The position numbers and the translations under genes were made by a program. DNA of 64,000 nucleotides from Cordilura impudica (taxonomy: Eukaryota > Arthropoda > Insecta > Diptera > Scathophagidae): contig OY821519.1 in NCBI GenBank assembly GCA_963682025.1, positions 137,578,094-137,642,093 on the forward strand. The letters run 5' to 3'. The notes under the pieces are model-generated. The model saw nothing but the letters and a program-made list of their open reading frames with translations. It ran no database searches and was not told the origin of the DNA. Positions 47,469-57,850 of the stretch are shown piece by piece. Positions within the stretch are counted from its first letter, which is position 1. Every line of letters starts with the position of its first letter.

Positions 47469-49490
47469 ATGGAGAACTTTAGTTATAAAGAACTGGCCGA
47501 AGAGTATTTTCGAAACAAAAACCAGGAAGATGTTCTTAGTTACGTTAAAATAAAATTAAACTTAAATTCGTCTAGTACCGAAATACAAGAGCAATTATCT
47601 AATTTCGTCAAAGTACTAAAAAAACGATTGAAAGAAGTTAACTACTGTAAACAAAAGTTTTATAATAAAAGTGCAAACTGGTTAGAAGGCCAACTTAATG
47701 TTGGTGGAGAAACAGCAAAGCTAGATAAGGCTGGAAGACCACGCAAATCATTGGACAACTGCAGCGATAGATCTAAGAGGCGGAAACTTAAAAATTTTAA
47801 CGAGGAAATTGGTTCTACAAATATAAAAGAATCTTTTCTACATCAATTACGAGCACAAAACCAATTAACAAAAGTGGATATCATTGAAAAAACTTGTAAT
47901 GCTAGTCCAGTGAGAACAAAGCGAATTCTTAAAAGTATACCAACTCCGAGCGATGCAAAACAGTTCACAAATGAGGAGGCATTAGCATTATTTCTGGATT
48001 TGAAATTAACAAAACACCAATATATTCAGCTCAGATTGCGTGCGATTGAAAAAGGCTCAAATATGTATCCAGCATATCATCACATAACAGCTGCTAAAAT
48101 AGACTGTTTGCCATCAAAGGACACTATTACAATCACACCAATTTCGGCAGAAGTACAACTACAATCTTTACTTGATCACACAGCCAAACGCTTGCTACAA
48201 TCAATAACAGGAACTGAGTTAAAGAAATATGGAAACACAAAGTTAATTCTATTTTGTAAATGGGGATGTGATGGTTCTTCGGGACAAAAACAATACAAAC
48301 AAGTTGTATGTGAAAATATTTCGGACTCAGATATGTTCATGGTATCATTTGTACCATTGCGATTGAAAAAGATTTTGGAAGATTCGGAGCCTTCGAGTAG
48401 TAACACGCAAACAATGGATATTTGGAAAAATGAGACACCATCTTCTACGAAATACTGCAGGCCAATCAAATTTGAATTCAAAAAAGAAAGTCATGATGCC
48501 ATTAACAAAGAAGTTAGTGATATCAAGGCCCAAATAGCAACACTACAGCCATTACAATTACAGTTAGATGGGCAGCAAATTGAAGTAAGCTACCAATTAG
48601 TGCTGACAATGATAGATGGAAAAGTAGGTCAGGCTTTGACTAACACGAAGGCTGCATCCAGCTGCATTATATGCCAAGCAACATCAAGCCAATTAAACCA
48701 AGTCCCGACAAAATCATTCGATAATACCGATGCCTTCGAATTTGGATTATCACCACTACATGCAAGAATACGACTTATGGAACACATACTAAAAATCAGT
48801 TATGATTTGGATTTCGGGCCTTCAGGATCAATAAGAAACAACGAAACCAACAAAGAGTTAAGAAGTTCAAAAAAGAAACATGTTCAAGATGAATATCGCA
48901 AATTTGGATTGATTATAGATCAGCCAAAACAAGGGTCAGGCAATACAAATGATGGCAATACCGCAAGAAGATTCTTTTCAGATCCAGAAACAGCATCTGA
49001 AATAACAGGAGTGGATTTAAACCTTATTTTCAGATTTAAAATAATCCTAGAAGTACTTGCGTGCAATGAAGAAATTGACTCTAGAAAATTTGGAGATTAT
49101 GCTAAGGAAACTGCAAAAATATATACAACCAACTACCCATGGAGAAATATGTCTGCAACAGTCCACAAAATCCTTTATCATGGAGAAGATGTCATTAAAT
49201 ATCATTTGGTGCCACTTGGAGATCTATCAGAGGAGGCTCAGGAAAAAAGGAACAAGGATTACAGATTTTATAGACAGCACAATACTAGAAAAATGTCACG
49301 AAATTCCACAAATGAAGATCTATTTAATATATTATTGGCAACGTCAGATCCGTTCATCTCCAGTATTCGAAATCAATGGAAAGTGGAACATCGGGATTTA
49401 GATGAAGAAGCCAAAAAACTACTAAAGAACAGAAATAGCACAGAACAAAATATGGAATATTTGCAATCAATATTTGAGTCTAATGAATAA
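47469..49490 (+). CDS. Transib transposase (RAG1 superfamily), intact
   Basis: The enzyme is predicted to cut DNA at the element ends and join them to a 5-bp-duplicated target. The ATG at 47469 (MENFSYKELAEEYF) is chosen over an in-frame GTG 23 codons upstream, giving 673 residues and a TAA stop. Key positions aligned by eye with RAG1: Asp268 in WGCDGSSG (RAG1 D600), Asp383 in MIDGKVG (D708), zinc ligands Cys399 and Cys402 in CIIC (C727/C730), His566 and His571 in VHKILYHGEDVI (H937/H942) and Glu592 in EEAQEKRNKD (E962). The basic segment GRPRKSL...RSKRRKLK (about residues 88-107) may contact DNA or act in nuclear import. No RAG2 partner is expected for Transib and none is seen. Terminal repeats and the target duplication show it belongs to a transposon, not to a domesticated host gene. 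No promoter or poly(A) signal was assigned. Confidence 0.95.
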   Translation: MENFSYKELAEEYFRNKNQEDVLSYVKIKLNLNSSSTEIQEQLSNFVKVLKKRLKEVNYCKQKFYNKSANWLEGQLNVGGETAKLDKAGRPRKSLDNCSDRSKRRKLKNFNEEIGSTNIKESFLHQLRAQNQLTKVDIIEKTCNASPVRTKRILKSIPTPSDAKQFTNEEALALFLDLKLTKHQYIQLRLRAIEKGSNMYPAYHHITAAKIDCLPSKDTITITPISAEVQLQSLLDHTAKRLLQSITGTELKKYGNTKLILFCKWGCDGSSGQKQYKQVVCENISDSDMFMVSFVPLRLKKILEDSEPSSSNTQTMDIWKNETPSSTKYCRPIKFEFKKESHDAINKEVSDIKAQIATLQPLQLQLDGQQIEVSYQLVLTMIDGKVGQALTNTKAASSCIICQATSSQLNQVPTKSFDNTDAFEFGLSPLHARIRLMEHILKISYDLDFGPSGSIRNNETNKELRSSKKKHVQDEYRKFGLIIDQPKQGSGNTNDGNTARRFFSDPETASEITGVDLNLIFRFKIILEVLACNEEIDSRKFGDYAKETAKIYTTNYPWRNMSATVHKILYHGEDVIKYHLVPLGDLSEEAQEKRNKDYRFYRQHNTRKMSRNSTNEDLFNILLATSDPFISSIRNQWKVEHRDLDEEAKKLLKNRNSTEQNMEYLQSIFESNE

Positions 49491-50201
49491 TAATTATAAT
49501 TGCCTTTCATTGTTATTTAAGTACGAAAAACATAGTATTAGTAAAAAATAATAATAAACAGAACCTACCATTGTTACAAATGCTATTTAAATCTATTGCA
49601 GTTTTTATTCTTAAAAGGTTTCCCACATATGAATGCAATGTTTTAATAGATAAGAAAGATTCAAAAAATAAGAACCCATATTTTCATATCAAAATTAAAA
49701 AAAAAATTAGAATCATTGCGCTAATGTTTAGCAGATTTATTTAGCTAGTGTAACAAATTAGGCAGCAAACACTAATAAATTTTTCTGTAGTAATAATAAT
49801 ATTCCTTGAGTGTAAGCAAATTGCAAATTTGATAGCAAACATTTTTAATTTTTTAGTAATACTAGTTAAATTTCTAGTGAATTTTACTATTTTGTTGCGT
49901 GTAAAAATTTTTTTGAGTGTAAAAATTTTTTTGAGTGTAAGCATTAAAAAAATTTCATTATTACAAAAAATGTTTATAATAATTATTTAACTCCAAATAT
50001 GACACTTTCTAATAAATAAAAATAAATAAAAAAAAACATATATCACGCTAAAAGTTAAAAAAAATCAAAAGTTAAACTTTGACCTAGAATTCCTTAAAAA
50101 GTACTCAATCAATTTAAATGAAATGAGTCAAGATCAACTATCTATCTATCTATTAAAAAAAACAGTACTAAAATATTTTGATCGGTTCAAAAGTTACAGA
50201 A

Positions 50202-50236
50202 TTTTGGCCAATGAAAAATGATTTTCAGCCACTGTG
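50202..50236 (-). repeat. Right terminal inverted repeat of the Transib
   Basis: Reverse complement begins CACAGTGGCTG and continues to TTTCATTGGCCAAAAT; heptamer identical to the V(D)J signal heptamer. Confidence 0.9.
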
Positions 50237-50241
50237 CGAAC

Positions 50242-50810
50242 GGCAAAAAATTTGGGAATAGTGTTTAACTTGATCAAATCATATCAATGCTCTGGTTGTG
50301 CAAATATATGTCAAATTAAGAACGTTGTGGTCTGTGCAGTACTTTACGCCGTTAAAAGTAAGAATGCTACTCGCGAAAGCTTATCTGATTCCTAGTCTTA
50401 CTTACGGTTGTGAATTGTTTTCTTATTGTGACTCCATAAGTAAGAAAAAACATGAAGTTTTATATAATAATATTATACGATATGTTTACGGACTTAAAAA
50501 GCGAGATCAAGTATCGTCCTATTCGAAGACTCTCTATGGAGTTTCGTTTGAAAACTTGTTAAAGATTAGAACTTTAATATTTTTTCGAAAAATTATATAC
50601 TCTCAAAAACCGAAGTACCTTTTTCAAAATATACGCTTTGCTAGATCGTCAAGAGGCAAAAATGTCATAATTCTCAAATTCCGATGTCTCGTTTCTGAAT
50701 GGCAGTTCTTCATAAATGCTACTCGTCTTTGGAATGCTCTTCAACATAGCCAACAAATAAACAGCAACGCAATGAGTATTAAAAAAAGTATTTTTAATTA
50801 TTTTAGTTAA
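50242..50810 (+). pseudogene. LINE ORF2, C-terminal part after the Transib
   Basis: Directly after the target duplication the frame reads TAKNLGIVFN, the standard block just downstream of the reverse transcriptase palm. A frameshift at about 50265-50295 leads into VQIYVKLRTLWSVQYFTP, LAKAYLIPSLTYGCELF, RYVYGLKKRDQVSSYSK and WQFFINATRLWNALQ, ending with TAA at 50808-50810. This is the typical C-terminal region of CR1/L2-like LINE ORF2 and completes the frame that stops at 46417. Confidence 0.88.
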
Positions 50811-51417
50811 ATACTCCTGGTAGTTTTTTCTTTTATAGTTATTTATATCATAATTATTTTTTTTTATGTCCTAATTTTTAATAACTTTTATTTATATAAC
50901 TTTTTATATCATTATTTATTCCTACTCCTGGTAAAATATCATTTACATATATATACATATTTCTCTTTTTTTTTGTAATTTTTAATTATTTTCAATTTAA
51001 AACTTTTTTTTTTTTAAATATTCTATGTTATATTTTATTAATGTCACTATTTTATAAATTCTCATGTTATAATATTATTCATATTAACTTTTATATATTA
51101 GTTACAATTTTATTAAATTTAATTTGGCTAAACCTGTTTGTACACTACTAAAATCCTGTACTGTAATTATAAGACTTAGTCTTGTTGTGCAGGAAATCAT
51201 TAAAACAAATAAATAAATAAATAAATAAATAAATAAATTGATATAAAAAAATATAAAATAAAATGTTTTTTATTGCACAATATTAGCAAAAATTGATTAT
51301 GAAAACATACATGTCAATAAGTTCGGTAAGCCGCAGCGAAGAACGACAGGGCATTCTAGTAACATATTTATACAACGTACGAGTGATATTTGTTATATTA
51401 AATACATCAGAATTTGT

Positions 51418-52142
51418 ATACCCTATAAAACTATATGGTTTGGGTATAATGAATTTTGTGCTGCTGTTTGTAACTATCAAAAATATTTGACCAACACCCA
51501 TCTTTGTGTCCATGTAAAGCTTGTAATCAAACTGCAGGTCGCAAATATGAATGTATTTTGATTAAATTTGGTATATAAGCTTCCATCGGCCATGGGATGA
51601 ACGCCACTGAAATTAGTGAGAATCGGTCCATGTTCAGACCTAGCCCCCATACAAATGACCCCTATGAAATCGACATAAATTGCCATAAGTTCCAAATTAT
51701 CATATAGATCTCAGTCAAATTGGGTTTGTATGTGTTTATTACATCTATTAATCAGTAGTTCAAAAATACTCCCTATAGGAAAATTTTTAGTCATAGGCCC
51801 CATACAGAGCTGCTTCCCGATCTTCACTTAAATCTATTAAAAAACAAAAATATTGCACAGATTTTTCTCAAATTTGGTTTGTATATATTTTTTCAAAGTA
51901 TAAGTGACTTTACCAAATATGGTTATGATCGGTCCATTTTTAGACCTAGTCCCCATATAAATATAGTATCCGATATGAACTTTTTCATATCTGCAGCGAA
52001 AAATATTAATAAAAATGCCACTCAAATTTGATTTATTCTTATTTGCTATATCCAATTATTTGGACCAAAGAGATAGAGTATCTTAACCATGGTATAGGGT
52101 ATCGTATAGTCGGGCTAGACCGACTATAATTTTCTTACTTGT
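51418..52142 (-). mobile_element. DINE-1-like R2 element in duplicate A
   Basis: Starts TATACCCTATAAAACTATAT, contains the inverse of the GGACCGATTCTCAC and AAGCAGCTCTATATGGGGCC blocks and ends TAGACCGACTATAATTTTCTTACTTGT-like sequence carrying the palindrome partner (here CGGGCTAGACCGACTATA). The GGAC tract is reduced. Confidence 0.7.
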
Positions 52143-52570
52143 TTTTAATTATTTTCAATTTAAAACTTTTTTTTTTTTTTTTTAATATTCTATGTTATAT
52201 TTTATTAATGTCACAATTTTATAAATTCTTATGTTATAATATTATTCATATTAACTTTTATATATTAGTTACAATTTTATTCAATTTAATTCGGCTAAAC
52301 ATGTTTGTACACTACTAAAATCCTGTACTGTAATTATAAGACTTAGTCTTGTTGTGCTGGAAATCATTAAAACAAATAAAAAAATAAATAAATAAATTGA
52401 TATAAAAAAATATAAAATAAAATGTTTTTTATTGCACAATATTAGCAAAAATTGATTATGAAAACATACATGTCAATAAGTTCGGTAAGCCGCAGCGAAG
52501 AACGACAGGGCATTCTAGTAACATACAACGTACGAGTGATATTTGTTATATTAAATACATCAGAATTTGT

Positions 52571-53258
52571 ATACCCTATACCACTACATATATGGTTGGT
52601 TTGGGTATAATGAATATTGTGCTGCTGTTTGTAACTACCAAAAATATTTGACCAACACCCATCTTTGTGTCAATGTAAACCTTATAATCTTATAAACTAC
52701 AGGTTGCAAATATGAACATCTTTTGATGAAATTTGGTACATAAGCTTTCATCGGCCACAAAATGAATGCTATTGAAATTGGTGAAATTCCATGTTCAGAC
52801 CTAGTCCCCATACAAATGGACCCCTATGATCACGACATAAATTGCCATAAGATCCAAATTATCATATTGATCTCAGTCAAATTGGGTTAGTATGGGTTTA
52901 TTATATCCGTTAATCAGTAGTCCAAAAATAATTCCTATAGGGCAATTCTTAGTCATAGGCCCCTTATAAAGCTGCTTCCTGATCTTCACTTGAATCTATC
53001 AAAAATATTGCACAAATTTTTTTCAAATTTGGTTTGTATATATTTTTTCAAAATATAAGTGACTTTGCCAACTAGGGTCAGGACCGGTCCATTTTTCGAC
53101 CTAGTCTCCATATCAATATAGCACCCGATATGAACTTTTTCATATTTACAGACAAAAAAATTAATAACAATGCCACTCAAATTTGGTTTATGGTTTATGC
53201 TTATTGAACCGAAGAGATAGGGTCTCCAAGCCATGGTATAGTGTACCGTATGGACTTG
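52571..53258 (-). mobile_element. DINE-1-like R2 element in duplicate B
   Basis: Same layout as the copy at 51418-52142 with more substitutions and small indels. Its leader end is degraded: GTGTACCGTATGGACTTGCA replaces the usual palindrome and CTTACTTGT. Confidence 0.65.
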
Positions 53259-53260
53259 CA

Positions 53261-54714
53261 TATTTTATTTTTACATGGATATATTAATAAAAAATAATTA
53301 TTTAAGGCTTAGGTACAATTTTGCTGAAGACTTAAATAAGAAATCAATAATAGTCCTTGAGTTATAACTGAACAACTACGCAAACAAACACCGAAATGAA
53401 AAAATATAAAAGGTCATAAAAAAAAGTTTGGCCTGGGAACGCCTGGGAACAATGAATATTTTTATTGCATCACATCCCATTATGATTGTGTATCTTGTGT
53501 ATTTGAGTTGTTTACTATACACGTAATAGCAGTTGTTTGAAATTCTAGAAACGAAATTATTCAGCAGATGATCATCCAATAACATTTTATGGAGTTTCTT
53601 AACCGTTTCTGATTTTCATAACCACCTCTGCCAATTAATATTTTATTGTCGTAAACAAAGGAGCATACCTCCCCGGAGTAGAATCTAGCTAGGCTTTAAT
53701 ATTGGTGGGACTGAGGCCTTTCAAATAAAAGTATTGAACTACATAATGACCAATTTTTTTCATGTTTACAAATTCATTGAAACCGTTTACTTTTGATGGC
53801 TCAAAAAAAAATTATTAAACAACGTAGCGCCGCTTATCACCAAAGTAATTCTTCTCAAACTACTACCGCCATCTATACGTCAGGTCAGGTTGTTCTGGGA
53901 CCGCCCTCGTAATAATAATAATATTAAATTTTTAACATTATTCAACTACCAAGTACTTCCCTTCTTTAAACATACTCGTATTGTTATTGCAGTGCTACTA
54001 TTATTAAGTTCTTCCTTTTTTATTCCATGAAACTTCCTACATCGACATAAAGTAAATGTTACACAAGCCAGTAATTTGTATTTACTTACATTCATATCTT
54101 TTCTTATGTAAACTGAACAATATCTACAATTAATAATAATTTAAAACATAATTAAAAACTTCCACACACTGCAGTGCGAATGTACGTACGTACGTACTTG
54201 AATATTTACTCTTACAGCGCCTTCTTACAAATTGTAAATAGTTTTCTATTTTTATTTTATTTTTAATAAAGGGTGCGCACGCAAATAAGAATTTAATATT
54301 TTATGGAATAAATTTCAAATTTATTACCCAGTCTGCTAGTGTAATATTTTAAATATTCTTGATTACTAACAATATCAGAGTATTAATTTTATAAAGATAT
54401 AACTGTGAATATCCCTAATAATTCTTATTTGTTACTGTTGTTGATATAAAGAAAATTTATAGATGCTACGTTATAATAATGTAAATACATTCTTATAATT
54501 TTTTTTTTTTTTGATTTCTTACTAAATGTATAGGAAAATAAAAAAAGAAATTTCATTGAAAATCTATTCAAAGTTGTCCACGTTGCCTCTGGTTAACTTT
54601 ATGATTATATAAACTAAAGAAAAAATATTTCGAACGGGCAGGACAACATAAAAGAGATTGCTTTAACTTGAATTTTTATATATGGAAAAATTAATATTTC
54701 AATTGTAAACTTAC
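53261..54714. other. Intron-like spacer
   Basis: No coding similarity. Contains a short (GTAC)n run near 54184 and (AATAAT)n near 53908. It lies immediately downstream of the minus-strand exon and is probably intron sequence of that gene. Confidence 0.45.
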
Positions 54715-54828
54715 ATTGGCAAAAATTTGAGGACGTGGTGGATGTTGTAACGGTGGTCTCATAACTCCCTGCGGAGGTATTGCTGGTGCTGGACTATAGT
54801 GCGGTTGATGCATCATTGATGAAAAAGG
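54715..54828 (-). CDS. Internal host-gene exon, 38 codons, phase 0
   Basis: On the minus strand, TTTTCATTTGCAG ends at 54829 and GTAAGTTTAC begins at 54714, giving consensus acceptor and donor sites around 114 bases. The exon reads PFSSMMHQPHYSPAPAIPPQ then GVMRPPLQHPPRPQIFAN, in phase 0 at both ends. Its GC content is clearly higher than the surrounding DNA. The segment is Pro/Gln/His-rich and looks like a disordered linker of a cytoplasmic or nuclear RNA-binding type protein, but the gene is not recognised. No neighbouring exon of the same gene was found in the window, so its introns are at least several kilobases or filled with transposons. Because its length is a multiple of three, it could be an optional cassette exon. 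Confidence 0.75.
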
Positions 54829-54875
54829 CTGCAAATGAAAACCAAAACAACCGTTAGTAACATAATAAAACATTA

Positions 54876-55212
54876 CTAGCAGAGTTTAGCCCTCGAAATT
54901 CGAGTGGAAATTTTAGGAAATTTTTAATTTTTTCATTCATAAGTAATTTTATAAATAAATAATTTTAATAGACACACACAACATTATATAGTTTTCTATT
55001 TGAAACTTATAATATGTGTTTTATGTATGTGTTAGTAGAAATTTTAAATGACTTTTACTACAAAAAAATGTTCCAGATGATGCACATCTGTAAATATGTT
55101 GAACTACTGCAAAGAAAAACCTTTCAACTGGTATATTTTTTGTCAAAATCGGTTGGTAATTGAAGGTTTTGAATGTGTCACAAGAAATCGCCTTACCTAT
55201 TAATATTATAGA
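54876..55212 (-). mobile_element. Complete non-autonomous Helitron-like element
   Basis: On the minus strand it starts TC (TCTATAATATTAATAGG) after an A. It ends CTAG before a T, with the hairpin CTCGAATTTCGAG about 15 bases inside the end. These are Helitron rules: 5' TC, 3' hairpin plus CTRR, insertion between A and T, no duplication. Length 337 bases, no coding sequence. Related fragments are at 21365-21570, 35050-35246 and 37262-37465. Confidence 0.8.
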
Positions 55213-55317
55213 TAAGAAGATTTCCACCAACCAGTGTTAAGTAGTACAAGAAATTAAGCTATTTTTATATAATGAAAGTTAAATATTATATTTTCAAAAA
55301 AGAAAATTGTACATGTA

Positions 55318-55545
55318 CACACAGAAAACAGATTCATTGTGGCTACCGAATTTATTACCAACCGAATTGCGATAATACTAATAATAGATTTTCGTGTTCA
55401 CGACGATTATAATTCTATTGCCTTGATAGTAAATATTTTATTATAATAGAAAATTTTCAGATGATATTAAATTTCTGTTGATACATTTGAAAATACAGTT
55501 ATTCCATTTTAGACCAATGCGGTTGGTAAATATTTTTTCTGTGTG
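55318..55545. mobile_element. TA-flanked MITE with CACACAGAAAA ends
   Basis: The left end CACACAGAAAACAG and right end TTTTTTCTGTGTG are inverted and flanked by TA on both sides (55316-55317, 55546-55547), as for Tc1/mariner MITEs. Both ends also share TTTACCAACCG-like sequence about 30 bases inside. 228 bases, non-coding. Confidence 0.75.
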
Positions 55546-55953
55546 TACATATTTTTGGAAGTAGTTTAAAATTTTTATCACACAATCAAAATACATACAT
55601 ATAAAAAAACCGAATAAATAATGGGTAAACAAATCTATAAAATCGTTCGACACTACATACTAGAGCTCCCCATAACTCGAGTACTCGAGCTGCTCGAACC
55701 TCTCCATACATATGTGTAGAATATTGTTCCTTTTTAGTTTTACGACTTGGTAAAAAAAAATGTATACCTATGAAATGTCTTTGGAGTTTCAAATACTTAC
55801 AAAGTGAAAAGTGGAGTTATCTCCAATACCAGGAATACCAGGACTGCGGAGCAAGTACTAGAGCGAATTGGTAAAATTTCTTCTACAAGTTTTTGTAAGA
55901 AAATGTCAGCAATAATTTTTCTTTGATTATATTTTATATTTCAAAAGAAACAC
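55546..55953. other. Spacer, no gene seen
   Basis: Contains short palindromic TCGAGTACTCGAGCTGCTCGA near 55676, but no coding similarity. Confidence 0.4.
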
Positions 55954-56045
55954 AACAAGTAAGACAGACTATACGGTACCATACACCATGAGTTTAATGA
56001 AACGATCTAAGGTCTAATTAATTGGATCTAGAAAATAAGCATTAT
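55954..56045 (+). repeat. DINE-1-like R2 leader remnant
   Basis: ACAAGTAAGACAGACTATAC, GGTACCATACACCATG and ATCTAGAAAATAAGC match the first 110 bases of R2 with the palindrome decayed. Confidence 0.55.
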
Positions 56046-56325
56046 TCAAATATGTTTTGGTACTTTATTTGTGCAAGATAAATCACTTCTTACGCAATTT
56101 ACCGCGGTAAAAATTATTAGTTTAGGAGATACTTTGGTGACCGTAAAAGTTAAAATTTATCATTGCCCAAGTTCAAATCTAAAAAAATCCGAGAAATAGG
56201 CAATTCATAGACGTAAAATTCAACTAACGGGTTTGTCTTCGAAATGCCCTTCATTTGAAGATAATGTTAAATCTTACATATCGCTCCTGTACCTCTAAAG
56301 GGAGTCAACTCAAAATTTTTCAATC

Positions 56326-56790
56326 GATTTACCTGGAGAAGCCAAAAGCAAACAGTAATTTTTTTCTATAATTTACTGAATAAATACATGAATCAATAAA
56401 AAATAAAACAGATTACGATTAGTCACCCAGTTTTTTTATATTCCACCTAAAACTGGACCCAAATTACCGCTTTTACCCTTAGCAGTCGAAAGAGCAGCTA
56501 GGAGCAGCTGGACATGATTGAATTAGGTAAAGGAACAATCGGAGAACATAGATTGAAAATATGGCAGATATAAAAATTATAATTTTTTTTTATTTTCCCT
56601 CAAAGTTGAAAAATAGTGAAAAAATCGACAGTTGGTAAATAGCGATTTACCTGGAGAATCAAAAAGGAGACAGTAAAATTTATTTTCTATAATATACTGA
56701 ATAAATACATAAATCAAATGGAAATAAAAAAAAAATTACGATTAGTTATCTAGTTTTTTTTTTTATATTCTACCTGAAACTGGACCAAGT
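56326..56790. repeat. Direct repeat, two copies about 317 bases apart
   Basis: CGATTTACCTGGAGAA, ACTGAATAAATACAT, TTACGATTAGT and CTGGACC occur in the same order from 56326 and again from 56642. Probably part of a non-autonomous element ending at the Transib-like terminus at 56967. Confidence 0.65.
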
Positions 56791-56959
56791 TTCCTAAAAA
56801 ATATGTGTTTCTTTGAAAATAGAAGTTCGGTCAACTTCGAAGTGTTATCTTCTAAACTAAAAATCTGATCTTACTGAAGGTAGCAAATCTGTAATCTTCG
56901 AACAATCGTTAGCACATATGAAATTTTTGATTTTTGCAACCTCATTGGTTCTAAGGGCG

Positions 56960-56967
56960 CCACTGTG
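56960..56967 (+). repeat. Solo Transib-type terminus
   Basis: GGCGCCACTGTG followed by CGACG, equal in form to the right ends at 2423, 7734 and 50236. GGCGCCACTGTG is identical to the end at 7734. No left partner or transposase is visible. Confidence 0.5.
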
Positions 56968-57084
56968 CGACGGTTCGATGATGGATGAGGGTACAAGGTC
57001 AGGGGTCTAATCTGAGCTACTGACATTCAGGTATCTTAGAGAATCCTTGACAAATGTAGCGCTTTTCAGGTCGAGATTCACGCA

Positions 57085-57655
57085 ATTCTCATAGCAACGA
57101 AAACAATTCTGGAAATATTTTCGTGGACGGTCTTGCTGCTTTCAAAGCTCTGAAATCGAGGACAGTTAGATCGAAGTGAGTGAATATATCAGATCCCTCG
57201 ACTAAGTCCGGCAATACACCGTGAGACGAACATGGGTTTCAGAACATAGTGGAATCAAACGAATCGAGCAGGCTGACGAGTGTGCGCGGAAGGGTTCAGA
57301 ATCTTTGAGTGGGACGATGGACAAATATATTAGAATCGCACTGTCGGGACTGTCTAATGAAATTGATGGGGCAGCGGATCTTTGGCACCCCTTGGCTTTG
57401 GTAAAAGGACAATCAGCCTACTTGTAGGAAAACTCACTGGACAATGTATAATAGGGCGGATGGCTGAAGGCATAGGTATCCCGAGAGCAGACTTCTGAGC
57501 AACATTTGATATGCGAATGTCCAGGACTAAAGGAGCGGCGCCTTAGACATCTAGCAAAAAGATTATTCGATAACCTGGGCTGCATAGTAGATGTTCCACT
57601 CGCCGACCTTTCAGACTTCTTGAGGGAATCTGGCTGGTTCAAAAGGGATGCATAG
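57085..57655 (+). pseudogene. LINE 3' end with RNase H domain (I/LOA/R1-like)
   Basis: Readable in two or three frames: NSGNIFVDGLAAFKALKSRT and RTWVSEHSGIKRIEQADECA, the C-terminal block of LINE-encoded RNase H. Then comes KYIRIALSGLSNEIDGAADL and, after a frameshift, a Cys-rich tail SEHLICECPGLKERRLRH ending FLRESGWFKRDA. Clades such as LOA, I and R1 carry RNase H after the reverse transcriptase. The reverse transcriptase is missing; the copy is 5'-truncated and frameshifted. The sequence to about 57850 is probably its 3' untranslated tail. Confidence 0.8.
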
Positions 57656-57850
57656 CGGATGAAAGAGCTCTTTTTTACTTCTTGTCTTTTCCATACTCCT
57701 TACATTATCTATCTATACTTTTAAATCTATTTTCTTATCTCTATCTTCCGACAATTCGACAATTTCTAAAGGGTATCACAAAGGGCCAAATGGCCACCGA
57801 GCGTACTCGCCTTCGGGAATAAATACGTTTTGCAACACTATCATGTCAAA

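Larger units (their letters stand above)
46418..50236 (+). mobile_element. Complete Transib transposon, CGAAC target duplication
   Basis: The left end CACTGTGGCTC and right end (reverse complement) CACAGTGGCTG are imperfect inverted repeats of about 35 bases, both containing TTTCATTGGCCAAAA. The perfect 5-bp duplication CGAAC lies at 46413-46417 and 50237-50241. The element is 3,819 bases and carries one uninterrupted transposase frame. Insertion split the LINE reverse transcriptase frame exactly, and the LINE sequence joins in register after removal of the element and one CGAAC. The terminal CACAGTG equals the heptamer of vertebrate V(D)J recombination signals, as known for Transib. Every expected component is visible, so this copy may be recently active. 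Confidence 0.97.
42967..51238 (+). mobile_element. CR1/L2-like LINE, interrupted by Transib
   Basis: Two reading frames (ORF1, then endonuclease/reverse transcriptase ORF2) are followed by a 3' region that ends in an (AAAT)n tail (about 51208-51238). After removal of the Transib at 46418-50236, about 4.4 kb remains, close to full length for this class. The palindromic Transib lies immediately 5' and duplicates TAATA, so the 5' border of the LINE may be beyond it. The 3' end is duplicated at about 52147-52400. All frames carry lesions. Confidence 0.85.
50984..53260 (+). repeat. Tandem duplication, unit about 1.16 kb
   Basis: The block of LINE 3' sequence, (AAAT)n tail, unique segment (GTCAATAAGTTCGGTAAGCC, GAACGACAGGGCATTCTAGT) and DINE-1-like element at 50984-52146 is repeated at 52147-53260. 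The LINE and unique parts are about 98% identical by eye; the DINE-1-like parts are clearly less alike, near 88%. The junction lies just after CTTACTTGT, the R2 leader end. Confidence 0.88.

Noticed and set aside
47469..49490. Transib protein as a domesticated RAG1-like host gene
   Set aside because: It is flanked by its own terminal repeats and a CGAAC duplication and sits inside a LINE, so it is a mobile element.
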